Shown here: positions 53,011 to 63,260 of the stretch, one piece after another
Position numbering within the stretch: position 1 is the stretch's first letter
Layout of the letters: each line of letters starts with the position of its first letter
Source: Jeotgalibacillus terrae
GTDB taxonomy: Bacteria > Bacillota > Bacilli > Bacillales > Jeotgalibacillaceae
Reading direction: 5' to 3'
DNA length: 64,000 bases
Assembly: GCF_016908195.1 (NCBI RefSeq)
Contig: NZ_JAFBDK010000007.1
Coordinates: 124,001-188,000 of the forward strand
Made by a program: the position numbers and the translations under genes
Notes under the pieces: generated by a model
What the model was told of the DNA's origin: nothing
Seen by the model: only the letters and a program-made list of their open reading frames with translations
Database searches by the model: none

Positions 53011-55173
53011 TTATTCCTTTACAGCCAGCATTTTCTCCTTATACTCTAAGCGTCTCTTATGCAGAATCGGCTCTGTATAACCGCCTGGCTGACTCTCACC
53101 CTGAAAGATGAGTTCGCAGGCTGCCTGGAAAGCAACGGATTTTTCAAAGTCTTTGCTCATCGGCTGGTAGGCAGGATCCTGTGCATTTTGTTCATCTACT
53201 ACTTTCGCCATTTTCTTCAGGACATTCATGATCTGTTCTTCAGAGCAGATGCCATGCTGCAGCCAGTTTGTCATATGCTGGCTGGAAATGCGCAGTGTAG
53301 CACGGTCTTCCATCAGTCCAACGTTATGAATATCCGGCACTTTAGAGCACCCTACTCCATGCTCGACCCAGCGGACAACATATCCCAAGAGGCCCTGTGC
53401 ATTATTTTCAAGCTCCTGTTCGATTTCTTCAGGCGACCACTGACGGTCTGAAAGCGGAAGCGTTAACAGTTCCTGTTCACGGTTCGTGATCTCTTCACGC
53501 AGCGAAGTCTGGATGCTTTCCACTTTGTATTCGTGATAGTGCAGCGCATGAAGAGTTGCAGCTGTCGGCGACGGTACCCAGGCTGTGTTTCCGCCTGCTT
53601 TCAGATGACCTGTTTTCTGTTCCATCATATCTTTCATTCTGTCAGGCATTGCCCACATTCCTTTTCCGATCTGCGCTTTACCCGGCAGACCGCATAAAAG
53701 GCCATGATCTACATTGGATTTTTCATATGCGTTCAGCCAGACAGACTGTTTCATTTCACCTTTACGAATCACCGGACCTGCCTGCATAGAGGTATGGATT
53801 TCATCTCCTGTCCGGTCGAGAAAGCCTGTATTGATAAAGACAATTCTGTCTTTCACTGCATGAATACAGTTTTTCAGATTCAGCGTTGTTCTGCGCTCTT
53901 CATCCATCACTCCGATTTTGATTGTATGACGCTCAAGTCCAAGAAGATCTTCCACCGCATTGAACAGACGGTTTGAAAAAGCGACTTCTTCTGACCCGTG
54001 CATTTTGGGCTTTACAATATAGATAGAGCCTTCAGTTGAGTTTGAGCGTTTTCCGTTAAGATCGTGCACAGCAATCAGGCTGGTGATAACAGCGTCTGCA
54101 ATGCCTTCATGGACTTCATTCCCATCACGGTCAAGCAGCATGCTGTTTGTCATCAGGTGACCGACATTTCTGATCAGCATCAGCGAGCGGCCTTTAAGCT
54201 TCAGGTCATCTCCATTTTTACCGGTGTAATAACGGTCATGACAAAGTGTGCGGTGAACGGTTTCTCCTTCTTTAGCAAATTTTTCGGTGAGATTGCCTTT
54301 CATCAGACCGAGCCAGTTGCGGTAGACCAGCACTTTATCTTCAGCATCCACAGCCGTTACTGAGTCCTCGCAATCCATAATGGTCGTCAATGCAGCTTCC
54401 ACAACCACATCCTTTACACCCGCCCGGTCGGTTTTGCCAATCGGGTGGGAAGCGTCAATCCGGATATCAATATGAAGACCATGATGCTGTAGTAGTACAG
54501 CTGACGGACGATCTGCTGACCCCTGATGACCTTTGAAGGCATCCTGCTGTTGAAGGCTGGTTTTTCCATTAGGAACCTGTGCGATCAGTGTGTCATTTTC
54601 AATATAGTAGCGTATAACGTCTGAGTGAGACGCTCCTTCAAGAGGTACAGTCTCATCAAGGAAGTTCTTTGCATACGCAATCACTTTTTCCCCGCGCACA
54701 GGATTATAAGACGGGCCTTTTTCAGCACCATTATCCCCGCTGATTACATCTGTTCCGTATAGCCCGTCATATAAGCTGCCCCACCTCGCATTAGCAGCAT
54801 TAAGCGCATAGCGGGCATTATTCACCGGAACGACAAGCTGAGGCCCGGCCTGACGAGCTATTTCAGGATCAACCTGCTGCGTTGTAATCTTAAAATCCTC
54901 CACCTGTTCTTCGAGGTAACCGATCTCCCGTAAAAAAGCTTCGTAATCATTGCGTTCTTCCTGCCACTTATGCTTTTTGTGCCAATCATCAATCTTTTGC
55001 TGAATGACTTCCCTTTTATGTAACAGTTTTTGATTTTCAGGCATAAATGAATGAATGATGTCACTGAACCCCTGCCAGAATGTTTCACTTTCATAGCCTG
55101 ATCCTGTCAGCACTTCCTTTTCAATAAATGAATACAACTCGGCGTTAACTTGAAGATCTGCTTTGTTAATCAT
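53011..55173 (-). CDS. glcB: malate synthase G
   Basis: It condenses glyoxylate with acetyl-CoA to malate. At 720 residues it is the long G isoform, not the ~530-residue A form. Visible landmarks are [57 protein letters not shown] and [16 protein letters not shown], with the catalytic Asp near the C-terminus in [36 protein letters not shown] precedes ATG 55173. Two TGTTATATAACA-type palindromes lie right upstream; the nearer ends 13 bases before the start codon. A SinR-like gene precedes it. Confidence 0.97.
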   Translation of the reverse strand: MINKADLQVNAELYSFIEKEVLTGSGYESETFWQGFSDIIHSFMPENQKLLHKREVIQQKIDDWHKKHKWQEERNDYEAFLREIGYLEEQVEDFKITTQQVDPEIARQAGPQLVVPVNNARYALNAANARWGSLYDGLYGTDVISGDNGAEKGPSYNPVRGEKVIAYAKNFLDETVPLEGASHSDVIRYYIENDTLIAQVPNGKTSLQQQDAFKGHQGSADRPSAVLLQHHGLHIDIRIDASHPIGKTDRAGVKDVVVEAALTTIMDCEDSVTAVDAEDKVLVYRNWLGLMKGNLTEKFAKEGETVHRTLCHDRYYTGKNGDDLKLKGRSLMLIRNVGHLMTNSMLLDRDGNEVHEGIADAVITSLIAVHDLNGKRSNSTEGSIYIVKPKMHGSEEVAFSNRLFNAVEDLLGLERHTIKIGVMDEERRTTLNLKNCIHAVKDRIVFINTGFLDRTGDEIHTSMQAGPVIRKGEMKQSVWLNAYEKSNVDHGLLCGLPGKAQIGKGMWAMPDRMKDMMEQKTGHLKAGGNTAWVPSPTAATLHALHYHEYKVESIQTSLREEITNREQELLTLPLSDRQWSPEEIEQELENNAQGLLGYVVRWVEHGVGCSKVPDIHNVGLMEDRATLRISSQHMTNWLQHGICSEEQIMNVLKKMAKVVDEQNAQDPAYQPMSKDFEKSVAFQAACELIFQGESQPGGYTEPILHKRRLEYKEKMLAVKE

Positions 55174-55186
55174 CTCAACACTCCTT

Positions 55187-55228
55187 TGTTATATAACAGT
55201 TTATTTAAATTAATATTATTATATAACA
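55187..55228. promoter_or_regulatory. two operator palindromes upstream of malate synthase
   Basis: TGTTATATAACA (55187-55198, perfect) and TATTATATAACA (55217-55228, one mismatch), 30 bases apart. They lie between the terminator of the SinR-like gene and the malate synthase ribosome site. Confidence 0.7.
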
Positions 55229-55253
55229 TGAAAATATTATTTCAAGCAGGAAT

Positions 55254-55280
55254 TAAAAAAACTCCAGCTTTTACTGGAGC
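55254..55280 (-). terminator. terminator of the SinR-like gene
   Basis: Minus-strand CTCCAG pairs with CTGGAG around TAAAAG and is followed by seven T. It separates the regulator transcript from malate synthase. Confidence 0.85.
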
Positions 55281-55285
55281 CTGCT

Positions 55286-55615
55286 CTATTCATCATAATA
55301 GTCCCGACGGTATTGCAGATAGATTTGGAACTCAGTAAATTCTTTTTTTGACATACCTTTGCTCACACCTTTTTCGAGCAGTTCCATCCATTCTTCATCG
55401 ATCATCGTTTTTTCAAGCTGCTCTCCCGCAACCAGTTCGTCTACAGTGGAGCCCAGTGTCGCAGCAATTCTTGATAAAACAATGATTGAGGGGTTATTCT
55501 TTTTATTATTTTCAAGGTTGGATAAATAGGATTTGGATACCCGTGCTTTTGCTGCAAGCTGTGAAATGGAGTAACCCTTCTTTTGCCTGAGCACCTTGAT
55601 TTTTTGACCAATCAT
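55286..55615 (-). CDS. SinR-like HTH transcriptional regulator
   Basis: A 109-residue XRE-family protein similar to B. subtilis SinR over its whole length: MIGQKIKVLRQKKGYSISQLA, KSYLSNLENNKKNNPSI, and a C-terminal dimerisation/SinI-interaction-like helix pair (DEEWMELLEKGVSKGMSKKEF). ATG 55615 has AGGGG eight bases upstream and matches the SinR N-terminus; the ATG at 55621 is too close. Its place beside glcB and the repeated palindromes suggests it controls the glyoxylate shunt rather than biofilm matrix; inference. Confidence 0.85.
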   Translation of the reverse strand: MIGQKIKVLRQKKGYSISQLAAKARVSKSYLSNLENNKKNNPSIIVLSRIAATLGSTVDELVAGEQLEKTMIDEEWMELLEKGVSKGMSKKEFTEFQIYLQYRRDYYDE

Positions 55616-55714
55616 TCTCATTTCCCCTTTACCGCCCTGCTTTATGCATAGCGGATAGTGTATGTCATGCTTTTCACCTCTTCAACTCATTTATACTTTT
55701 TACTTGCAGGCTGT

Positions 55715-57103
55715 TTATTTAATAGAGAAACTTGCTATTTTATAACGCTTATCTCCTCTATCTGTATCCATTTCAAGTTCAACTCCAGGATCTCCGGTTA
55801 ACGGGTCGTTAATAGCAACCAGGACTGAATAGTCTCCTCTGTTCAGATGAGCGGGCAGATGAATCACATACGTTTCAGTTGTATCACCCGGCAGCCATTT
55901 TCTGATATCTGTGTCGGCTCTTTCCCGGTGAACAATATGCCCATCACGATTTATAATTAAAAGCTCAAGCGGCCAATCAAAATAAAATGGAGCAGTGCCG
56001 CTGTTTTGCCAGACAACATTTAATTTCAATTTTTTTGTAAAGCGCAGATTCGGACGGTATTTAACCTGCTTTATTTTTAAGTGATAGCCCATTTTTCCAA
56101 GAAATTTGTCGATCTGCCTGTCGTATTGTTTATTATCTTCATACAACGGATTATGCGGACCAAGCCAGCTCAGGTGGGAGAGTTCAAGCTGTTTCATAAT
56201 ATCCTGGAACTGCTCCTCCCCGAATATGTCTTCCCAGCTTTTCGTCGGGTCAAATTCTCCTCCGGCAGGGGCGGTTTTCCAGTAATTCTGCATGGCAGGC
56301 TTATTTTCTCCCGTCAGCCAGAGTGTATAACCTTCATTTACCCATTTAAGAAACTCACCTGTGCTCTTCTCATCACCGAACATGTCATTGTATAACCCGA
56401 TATTATTTTCTGCAGCAACCTGATGAGGCCTCCTCATCATGAGCATTTTCCGGTCTAGGAAATCGAGATAATGATTAACATACTGATTTGTTACGCTTCT
56501 GTCGGGAAACGGAATATAGAGTTCATCGTTTTGAATTGTATGCCACTCTCCCCAGTGACCGATGCTGCCAAGCTGAATGAAGGCGATATAAGGGTCATCA
56601 TTATAGCGCTCACCAAACGCTTTCAGCAGCTCTTTATGACGTTCAATCAGGACACGATTGCTATAATTCGGGCTGAATCCCTTACCATAATCAGCGTCAT
56701 ACCAGGTCCCGTCCTGTTCAATTTCTTCATACAGCCATTCTGGTATTTCCATTGTGGCTTCCAGATCAGGCTTATCCATAATAATTCTTAGAATGAATCT
56801 GACATTTCTCTTTTTCCAGAAGTCCATTTTATATTTTGTTTCAATTTTGCCAAACTCGTATACACCCTTGCTGCTCTCAAGTTCCGACCAGGATATATTT
56901 GCGTATACAAGCGAATGATCTTTTGAATATGGCCCCCCTTCTGCCATTGGGGCGAAACCGGTAAATGGGTTCAATGTGACTTCACCACTTTCAGGCGGGT
57001 AATCAGTGATGATTTCCATCTGTTCAGTGTACAGGGCCAAAATCGACCCCGTCAGTATCACGATCAGACCGATCACAATCACTGTTTTTCTTTTGATTTT
57101 CAT
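55715..57103 (-). CDS. DUF4832-type glycoside-hydrolase-like protein, membrane-anchored
   Basis: A ~462-residue protein with an N-terminal signal anchor (TVIVIGLIVILTGSILALYT). The middle is a TIM-barrel-like region (NPFTGFAPMAEGGPY, ANISWSELESSKGVYEF, IQLGSIGHWGEWHT) and the C-terminus a beta domain ending NRGDYSVLVAINDP, together the DUF4832/DUF4874 pattern. The W-G-E-W-H motif may be a carbohydrate active site. ATG 57103 is preferred to a GTG at 57109. Last gene of the Pel/CotH/VTC operon, so it may trim or bind the exopolysaccharide; inference. Confidence 0.78.
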   Translation of the reverse strand: MKIKRKTVIVIGLIVILTGSILALYTEQMEIITDYPPESGEVTLNPFTGFAPMAEGGPYSKDHSLVYANISWSELESSKGVYEFGKIETKYKMDFWKKRNVRFILRIIMDKPDLEATMEIPEWLYEEIEQDGTWYDADYGKGFSPNYSNRVLIERHKELLKAFGERYNDDPYIAFIQLGSIGHWGEWHTIQNDELYIPFPDRSVTNQYVNHYLDFLDRKMLMMRRPHQVAAENNIGLYNDMFGDEKSTGEFLKWVNEGYTLWLTGENKPAMQNYWKTAPAGGEFDPTKSWEDIFGEEQFQDIMKQLELSHLSWLGPHNPLYEDNKQYDRQIDKFLGKMGYHLKIKQVKYRPNLRFTKKLKLNVVWQNSGTAPFYFDWPLELLIINRDGHIVHRERADTDIRKWLPGDTTETYVIHLPAHLNRGDYSVLVAINDPLTGDPGVELEMDTDRGDKRYKIASFSIK

Positions 57104-57112
57104 GTGCACGTC

Positions 57113-57793
57113 TTATGCTGCGTAGTCGCCGTTGTAGTTGATCAGCGCAACATCCTTCACACCATTTACCATTTGAATCTGTCTCATAAAGGCAGTATTG
57201 TCTCCTTTAATTTTCAGTTCTACTGTCAGTTCAATTTCATCGCTGCGCACAATTTTGGACTTGATGCTGTGCTTAATTTTTGAAAGCTGGACCTTCACGT
57301 GATCTGTTGCATCTTCATCATAGTGAACAACGAGAAGAAAAGTCTGTTCCCGGCTTCTGTTTCTTGTCATGATGTACATCACCAGACCGATGAACAGGGA
57401 TCCGACAATAGACAGAATATAAATGCCTGCTCCTGTCGTAATCCCGATTCCAACTGACCAGAACATAAAGATGACATCAAGCGGATCTTTAATCGCTGTT
57501 CTGAAACGGACAATACTGAGTGCCCCGACCATGCCGAGAGAAAGGACAATATTTGTACTGATCGTCATGATAATTAATGTCGTAATCATACACATCAAAA
57601 TCAGTGTGACATTGAAATTATGACTATAAATAACGCCGCGAAACGTTTTCTTATAGACAAAAAAGATAAAAAGACCGACAACAAATGCAACGAACATGCT
57701 GATAAAGATGTTTTCAAATGAAATCCTGTCAAACATGTTAAAGCTCAGCATATCCGGACTGAAAATATCGGTAAAGTTAATTTGTCCAAGCAT
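57113..57793 (-). CDS. DUF4956 membrane protein
   Basis: A 226-residue protein with four hydrophobic segments in the first 150 residues and a cytoplasmic alpha/beta tail (LLVVHYDEDATDHVKVQL, then MRQIQMVNGVKDVALINYNG), resembling an ACT/MgtC-like domain. SLGMVGALSIVRFRTAIKDPLD is the DUF4956 core. The family is commonly seen next to VTC polyphosphate polymerases, as here. ATG 57793 is eight bases after AAAGGAG. It may pass or organise polyphosphate at the membrane; unknown. Confidence 0.87.
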   Translation of the reverse strand: MLGQINFTDIFSPDMLSFNMFDRISFENIFISMFVAFVVGLFIFFVYKKTFRGVIYSHNFNVTLILMCMITTLIIMTISTNIVLSLGMVGALSIVRFRTAIKDPLDVIFMFWSVGIGITTGAGIYILSIVGSLFIGLVMYIMTRNRSREQTFLLVVHYDEDATDHVKVQLSKIKHSIKSKIVRSDEIELTVELKIKGDNTAFMRQIQMVNGVKDVALINYNGDYAA

Positions 57794-57820
57794 GGGAATC
57801 ACTCCTTTAATTGTTGGTTA

Positions 57821-58531
57821 TTATGATGAAAAATGTCTGATGCTTTCTTCACGGCAGATCACATATTTTGAGATGGCTGATCTGCTGTGTGAAGAGAGCT
57901 GCAGGATGTTTCTGATATGCGTCGGAAGGTAGCTGTTATATTTAATCTCAAGTACCATCTGCGGCTGGCGGATCGCATTGACGGTTACGACATTCGGATC
58001 AAAGATATCGAATGTATTAACTCCTGCTTTCAATCTTTTATCGAACGTGATTCTGACATCACCATACTGATAGGCATATGCTTCCCTGATATAATCAACA
58101 ATGACCTTAGGCTCCATTTTTCCAAGTGTGCTTTTCAAGTAGAATGCTCTTGCAACCGGCGAATCTTTTTTCTGAAGAAAATCATAATCACCGTCCATCA
58201 TCGTTTCATATTCACACCTGGATAACGTGACCGAATCCTTAGAGATAAAGTCGTTATATTTACTTTTCCTTTCAAGCTTGATGACGCGGTCACATTCGTT
58301 ATAGATACGGATTCTGTATTTATCCCGTCTGAACACACCCCAGTTTTTTTCGTGAAGCGCAAGATCTGTGACGTTATCAAAATACAGACTTCTGATATGA
58401 TAGCCATCGTCATTAATGGAGTGTTTGTCACGTTGTACCGTCATACGCAGACGCTGTCTGAGCAGTTCAAATTCATAGTAGGTAATATAATATTTAAGCT
58501 CGTGCCTCATTTTTTTATTCTGATAGTACAT
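57821..58531 (-). CDS. VTC-domain polyphosphate polymerase
   Basis: A 236-residue protein that is nearly all VTC domain, the tunnel fold that polymerises phosphate from ATP. Residues expected in the tunnel are visible: RHELKYYI, HIRSLYFDN, KYRIRIYN, KLERKSKYND, a KVIVDYIREAYAY strand, VRITFDKRL and VLEIKYNSYLP. The basic residues look intact. It begins exactly where the CotH gene ends, with AGGGGGG upstream, and is followed by DUF4956. It could make polyphosphate linked with a secreted polymer or CotH target; that link is inference. Confidence 0.9.
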   Translation of the reverse strand: MYYQNKKMRHELKYYITYYEFELLRQRLRMTVQRDKHSINDDGYHIRSLYFDNVTDLALHEKNWGVFRRDKYRIRIYNECDRVIKLERKSKYNDFISKDSVTLSRCEYETMMDGDYDFLQKKDSPVARAFYLKSTLGKMEPKVIVDYIREAYAYQYGDVRITFDKRLKAGVNTFDIFDPNVVTVNAIRQPQMVLEIKYNSYLPTHIRNILQLSSHSRSAISKYVICREESIRHFSS

Positions 58532-60079
58532 TCAGGATCCCCCCTGCTGATATTGATTCAACAATTCATCAATATGCCGTGTCATATAGTCATTTCTCTC
58601 ACGGGCAAATGTTTTCAATGCCTGAACTTCAGCTTCCCACTTCTCAGGGTTACCACCCCACTTTTCAAGATGGCGCTCCATTTCAGGTCTGATGTCGTCT
58701 GCCAGCCTTTCAATGACAGCTTCGATATGATCCGAAGAAAGCGTGCTGCTGTATAGTTCTTCTGATCTTTCTTTAAAACGCTCCCTGAATTGCTCATTTT
58801 TCAGCAGTTCGCGGAACAGATAGGAGCTGTACAGCTTATCGTCACCTTTACCTTTGTAATCATAAAACCGCTGAACGGTATTCTCCGTTGCATCCTGAAA
58901 ACTCACATCACTGTCGTAGACAATCCATTTCCATTTTGTCTCCGGATTCGTATTTTTCCAGAACCTGATATTATGACTCGGCCAGTCTGTGTTACCGATA
59001 TATAATTCTGTCAGTATATAATCAATAAAGTTTTCAATATCCATTTCTTCTTCAATCACCTTATAGACTTCCGGTTCAGCCGGCTCATTTGATTGAATAT
59101 AAGCGATCATCCCGATATAGGATTCATCTGACCCTTCTTTTTCCTCTGCATCAGCTTCAAGGAGAACAAGGTCATCCTGGTTTACCTGATGGTGCCTTGA
59201 AAAGTAATGGTGATCAATTCTTTCTCTCAGATCATACAGGCCCCAGTACGCACCATTCAGGTATAATACGACCGGCTGGTAGACTTGTGCATCCAGTCCG
59301 ATTTCAGCTGCAAGAGTGGATACAAGCGCATCAAGCATATGAGTCTTTTCAAAATCCTGTCCCCCGTTACGCAGGATGATGGATTCGTATGAGCTGTAAG
59401 GCAGACTGTCAAAGAACGGGTAAAGCAGCTCGCTGTTCCCGTATTCACTTTCTGCATCGATCATGAAAGACCGCTGAGGCTTCGTTCTCGTCTCTCCTCC
59501 AAAGATCTCCATATCAGCTAGTGATGAGTAAACTGACTCCTGATCCTTCAGATACTCCATCTGAACAGTGATTTTCCAGTCCATCCAGTAATTAGCCCCT
59601 TCATATGGATACTCATCTGATGCCCCAGGTCCTTCAACGTATATCCCTTTTTCCTCTGACCAGAGATCTTCCGGCTCAGCTGCGACAGAGATGACAGGCA
59701 GATCATTCGGCCCGGTGAGATAGGTCTGCATATAAGGGGGCGTCAATGTGCCATCCGCCAACTTCGCTGCAGCTCTGATCACAGTTGTATCACTGATCTG
59801 TAACGGTGCTGTATAACGGGTGCTTTGTTCTGTCGGCTCACTGCCATCCAGGGTATAAAAGATATCTTCCGCATCCGCTGACAGACTGATGTCAGTGCCG
59901 CCTTCATATAGGCCTGAAGGCAGTGAAAAGCTGATCTCACCTGTGTTTTCTTGCCCGCTCAAACTGTTCTGCAACACTTCACCACTGCTTTTTCCATTCA
60001 ATAGTGACGCAACCCAGGCTGCCCCGAGCATCATACAGGCGACGCCAATAATCGAAAGTGCAAACGACCATCTTTTCAC
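58532..60079 (-). CDS. CotH-family kinase with chitobiase-like N-terminal domain
   Basis: A 515-residue protein with one N-terminal signal anchor (FALSIIGVACMMLGAAWVA). A small beta domain (YTLDGSEPTEQSTRYTAPLQI, ~70-105) of the chitobiase/FN3 type comes next, then a CotH domain. CotH markers are LILRNGGQDF-like ESIILRNGGQD, YWGLYDLRERID and WKWIVYDSDVSF. CotH proteins are secreted protein kinases, first known from spore coats. Start GTG 60079 is seven bases after AAGGAGG. Second of two CotH genes in the Pel-type operon. Confidence 0.87.
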   Translation of the reverse strand: MKRWSFALSIIGVACMMLGAAWVASLLNGKSSGEVLQNSLSGQENTGEISFSLPSGLYEGGTDISLSADAEDIFYTLDGSEPTEQSTRYTAPLQISDTTVIRAAAKLADGTLTPPYMQTYLTGPNDLPVISVAAEPEDLWSEEKGIYVEGPGASDEYPYEGANYWMDWKITVQMEYLKDQESVYSSLADMEIFGGETRTKPQRSFMIDAESEYGNSELLYPFFDSLPYSSYESIILRNGGQDFEKTHMLDALVSTLAAEIGLDAQVYQPVVLYLNGAYWGLYDLRERIDHHYFSRHHQVNQDDLVLLEADAEEKEGSDESYIGMIAYIQSNEPAEPEVYKVIEEEMDIENFIDYILTELYIGNTDWPSHNIRFWKNTNPETKWKWIVYDSDVSFQDATENTVQRFYDYKGKGDDKLYSSYLFRELLKNEQFRERFKERSEELYSSTLSSDHIEAVIERLADDIRPEMERHLEKWGGNPEKWEAEVQALKTFARERNDYMTRHIDELLNQYQQGGS

Positions 60080-60091
60080 TGCCAACCCTCC

Positions 60092-61822
60092 TTATCCGTC
60101 CACGAAGAATTCCTTTAATCCGTTATAAAAAATGTCATTCCGGTAGATCCGGTCAAAAGCTTCCTGCGTGTTTCCTTTTTCATCTGTAATGATGATCCGC
60201 CAGTAATTTTCTCCTTTGCGGAGGCCCTTAAGCGGAATTGTAAACTCAGTTTTTTCAATATCCTTCTTTGAATAATAAATTTCTGTAAAATCAATTGTTT
60301 TACTGATTTCCAGCGTATATGTCAGCTCGTCTCCCTGAAGGTCATAGGATGTACCCCAGGTGAATTTCATCTGATCTTTCATTTGTTCAGGATCACCTAA
60401 GAATACAGGCATCGGGTTATCCATATTTTCATAGAAGAGGCTGGACTTTTCTTCAGGTGCATAGATCAGGTCCTGGTATAACCCATCAAATGTCTCAACT
60501 CTGACACTCAATCCTGCTAAATCAGGATTTTGTCTGACAGCACTGCTGACGATTGGATAATAGCTGTCGATTAACTCCTGTGTTCTTTCAGGTGTGATAA
60601 TCTCCAATAATTCTGAGATTTTTTCTTCTATTGCTTCGAGGTTATCCGGATTTTTCAGAAAACGCTGATGAAGCACACTGCCCCAGTAATTACTGATTCC
60701 ACGGTTCCATTTTGTAACATCTCCTGCATCTGTTCCTTCATTATTGGCTTCGAGCTTCCATGCATCATCATAGTCCCACGGCAGGAAGTAAAACTTTTTT
60801 GCATTGATTGGGTTATAGAGAAAAAAGTTCTGTGTCGTTGTATCTGTATTCCCCATCAGGATATTGACTGCCATCCAGGTCAGATAATTATCTCTGTCAA
60901 AATACTCTTCGATTACGTCGTTAATATTTTTTGAATAATCATTGACTGCTTCAAGCATTTCAATCAGATTAGTATGATCTTCACCTGTTCTGATTTGCAG
61001 AACCTCTTCAAATTTTGCTTTATCATACTCCGGGTCATCGGCGAGCTTAATGTGATCGGGATATCTGAAAAACTCGAAGAAATTAGCTTTATACAGATTA
61101 CCGTTCGGGTCCAGTCCATGAGAGAACAAAAACCTCTTATTCGGCTGTTCGATATGTGTGTATAATCCGTAGTCAGTAAAACCGGTATCCTTCCCCTCTG
61201 ACAAATCTTTTACATACAGCTTTACAAATTGTGTTCTCATACTTGTGAAGTCCGGAATTTCTTCAAAGTAATCAAAGCTCAGTTTATTTCTGACCCTTGT
61301 GTAGTCATACGGATGTTTATTCAAATTCAAAATCGTCTGCCCTTTCCACAGTCCTGCCTGTTCTTCAAGCTTGATCTGGTATGATTTCTGTCTGGCAAGC
61401 CGGGTCGTATTTCCCCGAAGCTCTACCGTACTATTGGCAAGTTCTTGATCCCCCTGAAACATATCAGGCGAAGGACCGTTTTCGTCCCCTTCCTGAATAA
61501 TTGCCTTTAACGGCTGTGGATTGAGGGTCAAATCCTGCTGCATATCGTAAAAGTGGTTCAAATCATAAAATGTGTGTTCTTCTTCCTGTTCGAGCACGGT
61601 TAAATATAAATGAACCACACTGCTGTCATCATCCTGCTCATATACTTTCCGGTCTTCTACCAGTCTGTCCGAGTAAGGAATTGAGTTGACAATATCCTGA
61701 GTGGAACCCGCCACTGCTTCCTTGTATTCCTGGTCTTCAGCTGCCGGCTGCGCCAGATAAGAGCACCCCGGCATGAGCAGTATGAGGCATAGCAACCAAA
61801 AAATATTATTTTTTCGTCTCAT
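60092..61822 (-). CDS. CotH-family kinase, lipoprotein
   Basis: A 576-residue protein with a lipoprotein signal peptide (lipobox LMPGC). The CotH domain spans about 90-430: STVELRGNTTRLARQKSYQIKL, LNLNKHPYDYTRVRNKLSFD, YGLYTHIEQPNKRF and FYFLPWDYDDAWK, the last carrying the metal-binding Asp pair. A C-terminal beta domain follows. It would act on the outer membrane face. It overlaps pelG by 17 bases. Its target may be a matrix or cell-surface protein; inference. Confidence 0.87.
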   Translation of the reverse strand: MRRKNNIFWLLCLILLMPGCSYLAQPAAEDQEYKEAVAGSTQDIVNSIPYSDRLVEDRKVYEQDDDSSVVHLYLTVLEQEEEHTFYDLNHFYDMQQDLTLNPQPLKAIIQEGDENGPSPDMFQGDQELANSTVELRGNTTRLARQKSYQIKLEEQAGLWKGQTILNLNKHPYDYTRVRNKLSFDYFEEIPDFTSMRTQFVKLYVKDLSEGKDTGFTDYGLYTHIEQPNKRFLFSHGLDPNGNLYKANFFEFFRYPDHIKLADDPEYDKAKFEEVLQIRTGEDHTNLIEMLEAVNDYSKNINDVIEEYFDRDNYLTWMAVNILMGNTDTTTQNFFLYNPINAKKFYFLPWDYDDAWKLEANNEGTDAGDVTKWNRGISNYWGSVLHQRFLKNPDNLEAIEEKISELLEIITPERTQELIDSYYPIVSSAVRQNPDLAGLSVRVETFDGLYQDLIYAPEEKSSLFYENMDNPMPVFLGDPEQMKDQMKFTWGTSYDLQGDELTYTLEISKTIDFTEIYYSKKDIEKTEFTIPLKGLRKGENYWRIIITDEKGNTQEAFDRIYRNDIFYNGLKEFFVDG

Positions 61823-63260
61823 AATCACTTCCAGCTCCATTTAGAGAATTTAGTCTGCTGACTATACCTTCCACCTTTTCTTTATGCTTTTTCATCATGA
61901 CCGGTTGAGAACAGAACGTATAGTATCCAAATGTTTTGCTAATATGCTGTAGTCTCAGCAGCGCAACCGCCAGACCAATGACGCCTGCTATAAAACAGGA
62001 GAGTCCAAAGTTATCAAATGCCACTGTAAATGGCGTGACGATCAAAAGTCCTGCCGTATAACTTCCCATTGCTGCTGCCGCACCTTTTCGATCATCAAAG
62101 TACAGAAGAACCAGCATCAGGATAAACATTGTGATAAAAAAGTACCCGCCCACTGTTACAATGTTAAAAATATCAACCTGTGATCTGGTTATCGGTAATA
62201 TTTTGCCGCCGAATACAAGTGCACTGATTGTGAAAAACAGCTGAAATTCCATTACAAAAGTGATTTCCCTGCTCAATATGCCAAACATTCTATCCTGCGC
62301 ATGCCTGATCTCCTTCAAGGTTGAAGAACCGAGCACCACTTTGTAAAAACGCTGATAGTGCGGATAGAAAGCAGTTTCAAGTGAAACCACGAAAACAATC
62401 ATCGCTGGTAAAATTGTCAGATAAGCATAAAAAACAGGAACATCATAGAGCGGAGCCATACGGTAAGTCCCTGCCACCGTGATGCCCGCACTGCTCATCC
62501 AGACAATAAAGTTGTGTCCAAACAATCCAAGCGTATAAAGAAAGCCGATCAGAATCAGAACCGGATAGCGCATAGCGTATGAAAGAAATTCAAAATACTT
62601 TTCGTTATTAACAGGAAATCTTTTTTTGATCTCAATAAAGAACATAAAGAGTATAGTAAAAAATCCTGCATTCAGCGTAACCAGCAGACCGGCAGCAGAA
62701 GTCATGTCAAAAAACTGGTAACCTGTAAAGATTGCAAGAATTGTAACGATTACACCTGTTAAAAATCCGTAGACGATTTTTTTATACTCTTTCAGTGCTG
62801 AGATATAAATCGTCTGGATCCATATGATCATGAGCTGCATAAAAAGCATATAAGCAAAAAACTTAAAGAGCAGCGGCAGCGGAGAAAAGGAATAAAAAAT
62901 CATTGCCACAGTACCGCCAGCGATTAGCACAGTAATCATTACACCGTATAAAGATGATAAGATACTGTTCTCCTCACGGCTGTAGATCCGGTCAGATAAA
63001 TACCTGGCAAGTAATAAAACAAATCCGCCTGCAGCAAGCTGTGAGAAAATAAAACTGTATTGAACGGCACCAAGAAACAGCTCTCTCTCTGTAAAAGGCG
63101 CTTCGATATACCTCAGGAACAGCTGTGAGGCAGTGATAATCAGGACACATAAAAGCAGTGGTCCTGCAATGACAATCGTTGATGCTGCATATGCTCTTCC
63201 TCTGTAGAATAAACTCTTTTCAGAAAACAGTTTTTTTAGTTCAAACCCTATGCCTGCCAC
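61806..63260 (-). CDS. pelG: PelG, Pel exopolysaccharide transport membrane protein
   Basis: A 484-residue protein with about twelve helices. The N-terminus AGIGFELKKLF is diagnostic of PelG, a member of the polysaccharide-exporter (MOP-like) group that forms the inner-membrane Pel synthase with PelD, PelE and PelF. Start is GTG 63260 with GAGGTG seven bases upstream; it overlaps the pelF end by 13 bases, showing coupling. Confidence 0.93.
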   Translation of the reverse strand: MAGIGFELKKLFSEKSLFYRGRAYAASTIVIAGPLLLCVLIITASQLFLRYIEAPFTERELFLGAVQYSFIFSQLAAGGFVLLLARYLSDRIYSREENSILSSLYGVMITVLIAGGTVAMIFYSFSPLPLLFKFFAYMLFMQLMIIWIQTIYISALKEYKKIVYGFLTGVIVTILAIFTGYQFFDMTSAAGLLVTLNAGFFTILFMFFIEIKKRFPVNNEKYFEFLSYAMRYPVLILIGFLYTLGLFGHNFIVWMSSAGITVAGTYRMAPLYDVPVFYAYLTILPAMIVFVVSLETAFYPHYQRFYKVVLGSSTLKEIRHAQDRMFGILSREITFVMEFQLFFTISALVFGGKILPITRSQVDIFNIVTVGGYFFITMFILMLVLLYFDDRKGAAAAMGSYTAGLLIVTPFTVAFDNFGLSCFIAGVIGLAVALLRLQHISKTFGYYTFCSQPVMMKKHKEKVEGIVSRLNSLNGAGSDYETKK

